Positions 21,388-26,782 of a stretch of 26,782 nucleotides of DNA are shown piece after piece. The notes under the pieces are model-generated. The model searched no databases. It was not told where the DNA came from and saw only the letters and a list, made by a program, of their open reading frames with translations. The translations under genes and the position numbers were made by a program. Positions within the stretch are counted from its first letter, which is position 1; each line of letters opens with the position of its first letter. The stretch covers positions 1 through 26,782 of IMG/VR virus record IMGVR_UViG_3300009335_000007; one strand, 5' to 3'. This DNA comes from a virus.

Positions 21388-22069
21388 GAAATATACCTTA
21401 ACAACATCAGAGGAAACGGTTACAGAGAATCCCGAAGATATCATCAGATTGATGAAATTGGCAGGTCTTGAAAACGCACAACCAGTTGCTGAAGAAGTAG
21501 AAGCAGAAGTTTATGAGCCTACAGAAGCAAATGACAAATTAGATTTAGATGACTATTCTAAGAAATCTCCAGAAAGCATCTCAAAACAAAAGAAATCAAT
21601 TCAACCAACTCTTGGCGATAACCCATTAGAGTACTCTTTAGACGAAAATGAAATCTATGATGCAATGATGAAAGAATTTCCAGAAGATAAAGTAGAAGAA
21701 ACTACTGAAGAAATTACTGAAAAACAAAGTCCAGCACAAAAAGCCGCTTTCGAAAAAATGTTAGCCGCTAAAGATGGCAAAAAAGATGAAGCAGTTGAAG
21801 AAAAAGAAGAAACTGCGGAAGAAAAAGTAGAAGAAACTACTGTTGAAGAAAATCTTGAAAAAGCACAAGAAGAAATTGACGAATTAAAAGAAGAAGAATT
21901 AAAAGAAGACTGTTCATGTGGTCACGGTTCAGATTGTAATTGTGGTCCAGAATGTGATTGTGGTTGTAATACAGTATCAGAAGCAGTAGAAGAAGTTGTT
22001 GAAACTGAAGTTGCTGTTGCTGATGAAGACCAAAACAGACTTAAAGATTTAATAAATTATCAAAATTAA
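21380..22069 (+). CDS. Highly acidic protein with a CxC cluster
   Basis: 229 residues, extremely rich in Glu and Lys. An N-terminal helix contains EDIIRLMKLAGLEN (19-32). Residues 100-175 are Glu/Thr/Lys repeats including two copies of KVEETT. Residues 178-197 are a Cys cluster: C178, C180, H182, C186, C188, C192, C194, C196, ending in CGCN. This is the same spacing, one residue shorter, as in the zinc-ribbon protein at 16872. An acidic tail closes the protein. Its nature (acidic, coiled, near terminase and a putative internal protein) would suit a scaffold or internal head protein. The metal cluster is unexplained. It is followed by a terminator. Confidence 0.7.
   Translation: MTKKYTLTTSEETVTENPEDIIRLMKLAGLENAQPVAEEVEAEVYEPTEANDKLDLDDYSKKSPESISKQKKSIQPTLGDNPLEYSLDENEIYDAMMKEFPEDKVEETTEEITEKQSPAQKAAFEKMLAAKDGKKDEAVEEKEETAEEKVEETTVEENLEKAQEEIDELKEEELKEDCSCGHGSDCNCGPECDCGCNTVSEAVEEVVETEVAVADEDQNRLKDLINYQN
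21683..21841 (+). repeat. Two EEKVEETT repeat copies
   Basis: Copies at 21683-21706 and 21818-21841. The second is identical over 24 bases to 20307-20330 in gp16. Confidence 0.8.
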
Positions 22070-22095
22070 AAGCATTCCTCCAATTGCGAACAAAT

Positions 22096-22119
22096 AAAGT
22101 CTCCTAGTGAGACTTTTTT
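22096..22119 (+). terminator. Terminator, probably bidirectional
   Basis: AAAGTCTC (22096-22103) pairs with GAGACTTT (22109-22116), loop CTAGT, followed by a T run to 22119 on the plus strand. It ends the acidic gene pair. On the minus strand it lies just beyond the tRNA 3' end with a weaker T tract and may stop the tRNA transcript. Confidence 0.85.
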
Positions 22120-22123
22120 GTTT

Positions 22124-22200
22124 TGGCCTGCCCGACAAGATTCGAACTTGTGACCTTTGGTTCCGCAAACCAATGTTCTATCCAACTGAACTACGGGCAG
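22124..22200 (-). tRNA. tRNA-Arg (anticodon GCG), CCA encoded
   Basis: Read on the minus strand. Acceptor CTGCCCG pairs perfectly with CGGGCAG; D-stem GTTC/GAAC; anticodon stem TTGGT/ACCAA with loop TTGCGGA, so the anticodon is GCG. T-arm ACAAG, TTCGAAT, CTTGT. Discriminator G (22127) is followed directly by encoded CCA (22126-22124). Arg identity bases A20, C35 and G36 are present. It would read CGC and CGU. Bacterial cells normally read these with an ACG tRNA edited to inosine, so a GCG Arg tRNA is uncommon. It has its own sigma70 promoter, with the predicted start about two bases from the mature 5' end. Confidence 0.93.
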
Positions 22201-22208
22201 TTGTTAAT

Positions 22209-22236
22209 AGTATACATTATCTTGGATTTTTGTCAA
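22209..22236 (-). promoter_or_regulatory. Sigma70 promoter of the tRNA
   Basis: On the minus strand TTGACA (22236-22231) and TATACT (22214-22209) are 16 bases apart. The predicted start near 22202 almost coincides with the tRNA 5' end at 22200. Confidence 0.75.
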
Positions 22237-22264
22237 TAAAAAACCCGACATAAAGCCGGGTTTT
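22237..22264 (-). terminator. Terminator of the 103-residue gene
   Basis: AAAACCCG (22240-22247) and CGGGTTTT (22257-22264) form a perfect 8-bp stem with a 9-base loop. On the minus strand it is followed by a T run. It separates the late minus-strand gene from the tRNA promoter; symmetry allows action in both directions. Confidence 0.88.
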
Positions 22265-22285
22265 CTAATATTATCTTAGAGTTGA

Positions 22286-22597
22286 TTAGTACCCTCGACT
22301 TGGACCATACTGATAAGATTCATCATTATAACCAACGTCTGTTGACGCCGTTGTAGTGATTGAACCCATATCTTGGTTATCGACCATAGGACCAGTAATT
22401 AAACCCAATTGAGTATAACCACGAGTAAATCCTGTCGAACCACCAGTTGATGCATGATGTCCTGCGCCTGCAGTAGGTAAATCATCACCGCTTGAAGTAA
22501 TCGCACCAAAATCAGACATCTCTCTTAAATCGATTGTACGTCTAACCTTAATACGAGCCATTCCAGCGATTGCTCTTAAACCTCTATATCTTGCCAT
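22286..22597 (-). CDS. Small Gly/Ser/Thr-rich protein, probably structural
   Basis: 103 residues. The N-terminal third is basic (MARYRGLRAIAGMARIKVRR); the rest is Gly/Ser/Thr-rich with aromatic residues and no Cys. It has no signal peptide or membrane helix. I do not recognise a family. A strong ribosome site (GGGAGAAAT) precedes ATG 22597; a late promoter and start-proximal hairpin lie upstream and a strong terminator downstream. The monocistronic layout is like that of the 85-residue gene, and both are likely abundant virion components. The basic N-terminus could contact DNA or an acidic partner; that is speculation. Confidence 0.7.
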   Translation of the reverse strand: MARYRGLRAIAGMARIKVRRTIDLREMSDFGAITSSGDDLPTAGAGHHASTGGSTGFTRGYTQLGLITGPMVDNQDMGSITTTASTDVGYNDESYQYGPSRGY

Positions 22598-22617
22598 TTT
22601 ATTTCTCCCATATGAAT

Positions 22618-22658
22618 GATGTTGAAGTGGGAATCTTCAATCATCAATAGTATTTATC
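22618..22658 (-). promoter_or_regulatory. Late promoter with hairpin at +1 (minus strand)
   Basis: GATAAATA at 22658-22651 on the minus strand predicts a start at 22645. A stem of ten pairs with one bulged base (22645-22635 with 22627-22618, loop ATTCCCA) starts exactly there. Confidence 0.75.
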
Positions 22659-22689
22659 GAAAATCTTATTTTATTAAGTTCTAACCAAT

Positions 22690-22697
22690 GATAAATA
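22690..22697 (+). promoter_or_regulatory. T4-type late promoter for large terminase
   Basis: GATAAATA followed by C, back to back with the minus-strand late box at 22658-22651 (31 bases apart). Expected start near 22703; the 26-base leader has no clear ribosome site. Confidence 0.8.
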
Positions 22698-22728
22698 CTA
22701 CTATAATTAACTGAGTATATAATGACAC

Positions 22729-24291
22729 ATGGCAGATTTAACTAAAAAACCATATCAAAAAACCCAATTTAGTAACCAACAATTGTTAGAATTTAGCAAG
22801 TGTATGACGGACCCGTTCTATTTTCTGAAAAAGTATTTTATGATTCAGCATCCTACACGTGGAAGTATCTCATACAATGCATATGACTATCAACAAGAGT
22901 TAGCAGAGAATTATCATAATTATAGATTTTCTATATCTATGTTAGGCAGACAGATGGGTAAATCTACAACGGCCGCTGGATATTTATTATGGTATACAAT
23001 GTTTAATCCAGACCAAACTGTTTTAATAGCGGCTCATAAGTATTCTGGTGCCCAAGAAATTATGCACAGAATTAGATATGCATATGAGATGTGTCCAGAC
23101 CATATTAGAGCAGGTGTGACAAACTACAACAAAGGTAGTATCGAATTTGATAATGGCTCACGTATTATTTCACAAGCAACAACAGAAAACACTGGTCGTG
23201 GTCTTTCAATTTCATTACTATACGCAGATGAGTTTGCGTTTGTACGCCCAACAATAGCAAAAGAATTTTGGACTTCTATTTCCCCAACATTAGCAACAGG
23301 TGGTAAAGCAATTATCACATCAACACCAAACTTAGATGATGACCAGTTTGCAATTATATGGTCAGGTGCTAATAAACAGTTAGATAACTATGGAAACGAA
23401 ACAGATGTGGGTATAAATGGTTTTAAACCATACAAAGCATTGTGGCATCAACATCCCGATAGAGATAAAGCATGGGCAGTTGAAGAAGAAGCACGAGTAG
23501 GAAAAGAACGTTTCTTAAGAGAACACGAATGTCAATTTATTGCATATGATGAAACATTAGTTAATAGTTTGAAGTTGTCAGGAATCAAAGGAAAAGAACC
23601 AATATTAAGAACGGGACAAGTTCGATGGTATGAAAGTATCAATAAAGAGTCTACTTATGTAGTAGGACTAGACCCATCTATGGGAACAGGCGGGGATAAT
23701 GCCGCTATTCAAGTGTGGGCGTTACCAGAACTTGTTCAAGTTGCAGAATGGCAAAATAATAGAACAGATGTAAGAGGGCAAGTACAGACAATGCATACTG
23801 TTCTTACTATCATTAATGATGAAATGAAAGAACTTGGTAATAGTTCACCTGAAATATATTGGAGTGTAGAGAACAACTCATTAGGAGAAGCCGCTCTTAT
23901 AGTCATTGAAGAAATGGAAGAAGATAGATTTCCTGGAACATTTTTACATGAACCGAAGAAAAAAGGTAGACAGAGGGCATCCAGAAAAGGATTTACTACA
24001 ACATATAAGACAAAAATTACAGCCTGTATGAAAATGAAATCTTGGATTGAAAGTGATAAGATGATTCCTATGAGTAAAAATTTAATAAGAGAATTGAAAA
24101 CATTTATTGCAAAAGGTAAAAGTTATGAGGCAAAATCTGGCGAAACAGACGATTTAGTGTCAGCCACCTTATTATGTGTAAGAGAAATACAGTTTATATC
24201 AAGATTTGAAGAAGGATATGAAGAAATGCTTGGTGAGAGATTAGATGATGCAGATGGCGATTATTCCGACCCACTTCCTGTGTTATTTTGA
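22729..24291 (+). CDS. gp17: Large terminase subunit gp17
   Basis: 520 residues. ATPase domain: adenine-binding region DYQQELAENY, Walker A GRQMGKST (73-80), Walker B ISLLYADEFAFV with D167 and catalytic E168, and coupling motif IITSTPN (195-201). Nuclease domain: VVGLDPSMGTGGDNAAIQVW (D315), WSVENNSLG (E381) and GETDDLVSATLL (D474/D475). These give the RNase-H-type acidic triad, equivalent to D401, E458 and D542 of T4 gp17. It cuts concatemeric DNA and drives it into the prohead with gp16. It is shorter than T4 gp17 (610), mainly at the ends. The stop codon is part of the next late promoter. Confidence 0.96.
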   Translation: MADLTKKPYQKTQFSNQQLLEFSKCMTDPFYFLKKYFMIQHPTRGSISYNAYDYQQELAENYHNYRFSISMLGRQMGKSTTAAGYLLWYTMFNPDQTVLIAAHKYSGAQEIMHRIRYAYEMCPDHIRAGVTNYNKGSIEFDNGSRIISQATTENTGRGLSISLLYADEFAFVRPTIAKEFWTSISPTLATGGKAIITSTPNLDDDQFAIIWSGANKQLDNYGNETDVGINGFKPYKALWHQHPDRDKAWAVEEEARVGKERFLREHECQFIAYDETLVNSLKLSGIKGKEPILRTGQVRWYESINKESTYVVGLDPSMGTGGDNAAIQVWALPELVQVAEWQNNRTDVRGQVQTMHTVLTIINDEMKELGNSSPEIYWSVENNSLGEAALIVIEEMEEDRFPGTFLHEPKKKGRQRASRKGFTTTYKTKITACMKMKSWIESDKMIPMSKNLIRELKTFIAKGKSYEAKSGETDDLVSATLLCVREIQFISRFEEGYEEMLGERLDDADGDYSDPLPVLF

Positions 24292-24297
24292 TAAATA
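24290..24297 (+). promoter_or_regulatory. Late promoter overlapping the gp17 stop
   Basis: TGA (24289-24291) overlaps GATAAATA (24290-24297), followed by C. Expected start near 24303; GTAGGAAAT precedes ATG 24323. Confidence 0.8.
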
Positions 24298-24322
24298 CAT
24301 AAAACAGTAGGAAATACTAACT

Positions 24323-26242
24323 ATGGCAATTAATTTAAACGACATCGCAAACAAGACTATGAGGTTGATGCAGGGCAGTGGGCACAGAATGAGAATGTTC
24401 GATGCTAGTAGCGGCAAGAGTGTAGCGACACCAGATGAAGCAAGATTTTTTTACGTTAAAGACCCAAACATGATGGTTCATATTGACGATAATACTAACG
24501 AACTAAAGTTTCATATTGGTGAAGATGTTGATATAGATAATCCAGAAATTAATAATATGATGAATCAATTGAAATCCTTGGCACGTACTAATATGCTAGA
24601 TTTCGATATTCGTTCATTCGGAAAACATATCGAACCTAAAAACTATGCATATAAGGTTAAACAAAATCAGGAGAATACCATGAATGACCAAGTCAATGAA
24701 GGCATGGGCCCATTGTCTGGGTCATCACGCACTAGCCGACAAACATTAGAAAACGTACGTCTAATATTAAAACATCGTGCGCCAGTAAACGAAGAATCTC
24801 GTGGTTCTCGTTCACGTAACATTGTAGCAATGTTTGTTGAAACATCAGAAGGCGAACGTTTCAAATATCCATTTTTACATTTAAATGGTGCAAGAGCAAT
24901 GGCACGTCATATCGCATCAGGTGGTGAAACACATGATATGGTAGGCGAAGCAATTATAGAGTTGTCTAGTAATTTAGCACAATTAAAAGAGTTTACTAAA
25001 ATAGTAGATAGACAACAATTAGTAAATGAAAACAATCGTAAAGTTGTACTAAACGTTAGACGTAGTATGAACTCAATCAAAGAAAGAGTACAGAGAATTC
25101 AAGGTGCTAGAGGTTATGCTAAATTTGTCGAAGATATTGCTCTTAAAGGAGAGAAAACAAATGCAGAGATTTCAGAAGAAACATTAGATTCGTACGTTCA
25201 AAAATTCACAAAGAGTTCATTTGAAGAATCATTAAAAGATATTCTACCATTAGTTCATCGTGTAAACGAAGATGAAGATGAAATTACATCTCGTAGAGAC
25301 AATCAAACTGAAAGAGTTAAAGAGATAATATCAGCAACAGTTAGAAAGACAGGCGAGAGAGTCAATACAATTACTTTTGGTGAGCCAAGCAATCCAGAAT
25401 ATGATTATGATAAGATTAAGAAGCAATTTGCTGAACCTCGTACACCAGAACAAGCGGCTGAACAGAAGATTTCTAAAATTGCAATGACGTTTGATGGTCT
25501 TGCTGATACAGTTACAGTAGACACATTAAAAGATAAAGGTGCTAAGAAGAAAGGCCACGATTTAGCGGCTGAATTATCATTCTTCTTAACAGATATCGCA
25601 GATGCTATTCGTTCAAATCCAAGAGGTATTTCTAAAGAAGATATGCAAGTAGCAGGACAGTTACTTAAGATGTCAAAGGCATCAGTAGAAACTGTAGAGC
25701 CAAAATCAGCAGATACTAGAATATCTGAAATGCTAGAAGAAGCATTCTCAAAGTTTGATAGTGATAAAGTCATCGAAAAAAAAAATGAAATAGATGAAGA
25801 TGATGCTGAGTTGAAATATTCAATGAAGAAACCAACACTTGATGATTTAATCCAAATGTCAAATGAAGCAGATTACGAGATGGGTGATGCAGTAGTTTTT
25901 AGCATGAAAAATCATCCAGCATATCGTTTTGATTTACAAAGCGAACTTAAAGATTATATGGAAAGAGTGCGAGTAGGTTCTACTCATGCTGAAACTGACC
26001 ACTCAGGTTATCTTAATATGAAGGTTTCTGAGATTGCAGATAATATTGATGGTATGGCAATCGTTGCAGTTGAAGATGGTAATAAAATTAAAGCAATGGT
26101 AGGCTGGTCTTCAGAAGACGAGATTTATCCACCACAAATGATTGATAAACCGTCAGGAAAAGATGAAGATGGAGAATTCGCATCAGGACCAGATGATGAC
26201 CAAGTTAGAATCAGACACTTAGCAGGTGTTGATGATTTTTAA
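24323..26242 (+). CDS. Large unknown protein, probably virion or assembly factor
   Basis: 639 residues, acidic with many helices. Segments seen: a basic N-terminus (MRLMQGSGHRMRMFDASSGK), an FKYPFLHLNGARAMARHIAS block near residues 178-197, and a long helical stretch (about 210-300). A charged linker with a run of ten A (25776-25785, about residue 485) follows. The C-terminal domain contains FSMKNHPAYRFDLQSELKDY and a strand GMAIVAVEDGNKIKAMVGWS. I recognise no enzymatic motif. It has a dedicated late promoter directly after gp17, so a structural or packaging-related role is likely. No membrane segment or signal peptide. Confidence 0.75.
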   Translation: MAINLNDIANKTMRLMQGSGHRMRMFDASSGKSVATPDEARFFYVKDPNMMVHIDDNTNELKFHIGEDVDIDNPEINNMMNQLKSLARTNMLDFDIRSFGKHIEPKNYAYKVKQNQENTMNDQVNEGMGPLSGSSRTSRQTLENVRLILKHRAPVNEESRGSRSRNIVAMFVETSEGERFKYPFLHLNGARAMARHIASGGETHDMVGEAIIELSSNLAQLKEFTKIVDRQQLVNENNRKVVLNVRRSMNSIKERVQRIQGARGYAKFVEDIALKGEKTNAEISEETLDSYVQKFTKSSFEESLKDILPLVHRVNEDEDEITSRRDNQTERVKEIISATVRKTGERVNTITFGEPSNPEYDYDKIKKQFAEPRTPEQAAEQKISKIAMTFDGLADTVTVDTLKDKGAKKKGHDLAAELSFFLTDIADAIRSNPRGISKEDMQVAGQLLKMSKASVETVEPKSADTRISEMLEEAFSKFDSDKVIEKKNEIDEDDAELKYSMKKPTLDDLIQMSNEADYEMGDAVVFSMKNHPAYRFDLQSELKDYMERVRVGSTHAETDHSGYLNMKVSEIADNIDGMAIVAVEDGNKIKAMVGWSSEDEIYPPQMIDKPSGKDEDGEFASGPDDDQVRIRHLAGVDDF

Positions 26243-26261
26243 AAAATAAGTAATTTTCTTG

Positions 26262-26291
26262 TTGACATTCATAGTCAACTTATGCTATAAT
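26262..26291 (+). promoter_or_regulatory. Consensus sigma70 promoter upstream of gp32
   Basis: TTGACA (26262-26267) and TATAAT (26286-26291), 18-base spacer. GTTGAC (26261-26266) and GTCAAC (26274-26279) form an inverted repeat on the -35 region. The predicted start (about 26298) falls inside the following terminator stem. Confidence 0.82.
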
Positions 26292-26295
26292 AAAA

Positions 26296-26320
26296 GGGAG
26301 TGTAAAAACTCTCTTTTTTT
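26296..26320 (+). terminator. Terminator overlapping a transcription start
   Basis: GGGAGT (26296-26301) pairs with ACTCTC (26308-26313, one G-T pair), loop GTAAAA, then seven T (26314-26320). It would stop late read-through from the 639-residue gene. Confidence 0.75.
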
Positions 26321-26358
26321 ATGGGTTCAAAAAACATCCAAAAAGACGTATTTAATGG

Positions 26359-26387
26359 TTGACTTTTTAAAAAAAGATAAGTATAAT
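26359..26387 (+). promoter_or_regulatory. Second sigma70 promoter of gp32
   Basis: TTGACT (26359-26364) and TATAAT (26382-26387) with a 17-base spacer. Predicted start about 26394, an 84-base leader before gp32. Confidence 0.78.
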
Positions 26388-26388
26388 A

Positions 26389-26464
26389 GTATCATTAGTT
26401 ACATTTGTATGATACATTTAGGCTAATAAAGACTAATACTTAAGAAAACTAATAAAGGCTAATA
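26389..26464 (+). promoter_or_regulatory. Candidate gp32 translational operator
   Basis: The gp32 leader contains a 7-bp inverted repeat GTATCAT/ATGATAC (26389-26395/26409-26415). Four CTAATA repeats follow at 26423, 26433, 26449 and 26459, in two pairs each spaced by 10 bases. The ribosome site AGGAG (26466-26470) follows immediately. T4 gp32 represses its own translation by binding a pseudoknot and adjacent unstructured AU-rich repeats, so this layout is a plausible equivalent. Confidence 0.55.
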
Positions 26465-26477
26465 TAGGAGAAATATA

Positions 26478-26782
26478 ATGGCAACACTAGCAGAAATCCG
26501 TGCGAAATTACTCGCACAAGACAACAAAGCATCAGAGAACTCATCTGCGAATCGAGGTTCAGATGCAGTATACCCTTTCTGGAATATGGATAATGACAAT
26601 ACAGCAGTATTGAGATTCCTTCCAGATTCAGACCCCACTAACACATTCTTTTGGAAAGAACGACAAGTTATCAAACTTCCGTTCCCTGGTGTTAAAGGCG
26701 GTGACGAAACTAAACGAGTAATCGTTCAAGTACCTTGCGTTGAAATGTGGGGCGAATCGTGCCCAATTCACGCAGAGATACG
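26478..26782 (+). CDS. gp32: ssDNA-binding protein gp32 (N-terminal part)
   Basis: 101 codons are present before the window ends. FWNMDNDNTAVLRFLPDSDP (34-53) matches the first OB-fold strands of T4-like gp32 (T4: LDNAGNGQAVIRFLPSK). C87, C95 and H98 in PCVEMWGESCPIH fit the region of the T4 zinc site (C77, C87, C90), although the spacing differs. gp32 coats single-stranded DNA and organises replication, recombination and repair. It is preceded by two sigma70 promoters and a repeat-rich leader, as expected for an early, autoregulated gene. The AGGAG ribosome site is seven bases from ATG. Confidence 0.8.
   Translation, partial: MATLAEIRAKLLAQDNKASENSSANRGSDAVYPFWNMDNDNTAVLRFLPDSDPTNTFFWKERQVIKLPFPGVKGGDETKRVIVQVPCVEMWGESCPIHAEI

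Noticed and set aside
26321-26362. Short ATG frame just after the terminator upstream of gp32
   Set aside because: Thirteen codons, no ribosome site; ends inside the second sigma70 promoter.

Overview
The window looks like the late structural region of a marine T4-like myovirus with low GC content. The evidence is a set of recognisable T4-family proteins: neck gp13 and gp14, tail-sheath stabiliser gp15, sheath gp18, tube gp19, head-completion gp4, small and large terminase gp16 and gp17, and the start of ssDNA-binding gp32. Nearly every structural transcription unit carries a T4-type late promoter box, here usually GATAAATAC. The AT richness, the protein flavour and the large glycine/threonine-rich fibre proteins suggest a relative of pelagiphages or cyanophages. 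The host cannot be fixed from this window.

Layout. Positions 1-1248, minus strand: gp15 (cut by the window edge) and gp14. Positions 1349-4221, plus strand: a PhyH-like 2OG-Fe(II) oxygenase, a conserved unknown protein and gp13; gp14/gp15 are thus inverted relative to gp13. Positions 4367-10400: a small abundant-looking 85-residue protein, a 1472-residue repeat-rich fibre protein behind a long structured leader, and a 285-residue fibre-like protein. Positions 10400-11263: a DUF1289 Cys protein and a deoxynucleoside monophosphate kinase with its own consensus sigma70 promoter. Positions 11359-14040: an enlarged gp18. Positions 14124-17222: a tRNA nucleotidyltransferase with a large C-terminal extension, a HAD-type nucleotidase, a small helical protein and a Cys-rich zinc-ribbon protein. 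Positions 17316-20780: gp19, a second tube-like protein, a small unknown, gp4 and gp16. Positions 20818-22069: two overlapping genes for acidic proteins. Positions 22124-22597, minus strand: tRNA-Arg(GCG) with its own promoter, and a 103-residue protein. Positions 22729-26242: gp17 and a 639-residue unknown. From 26262: two sigma70 promoters, a terminator, a repeat-rich leader and gp32.

Regulation is unusually readable. There are 13 exact ATAAATA-core late boxes (plus one degenerate one at gp18), five near-perfect TTGACA/TATAAT promoters, and strong hairpin terminators after the 85-residue gene, the fibre gene, gp18, the acidic gene pair and the 103-residue gene. Several promoters are built across the stop codon of the preceding gene.

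Most interesting hypothesis. The tRNA nucleotidyltransferase, the HAD phosphatase and the product at 20818 begin with short sequences ending in [LI]-x-E. These resemble the capsid-targeting peptides of T4 internal proteins (IPs, Alt) that are cut by the gp21 protease. The two enzymes sit in a late operon between sheath and tube genes, as expected for proteins packaged in the head and injected. The phage tRNA already encodes its CCA end, so the CCA enzyme is more likely to act on other tRNAs. An injected tRNA 3'-end repair system is therefore a testable idea. It is inference, not demonstrated.
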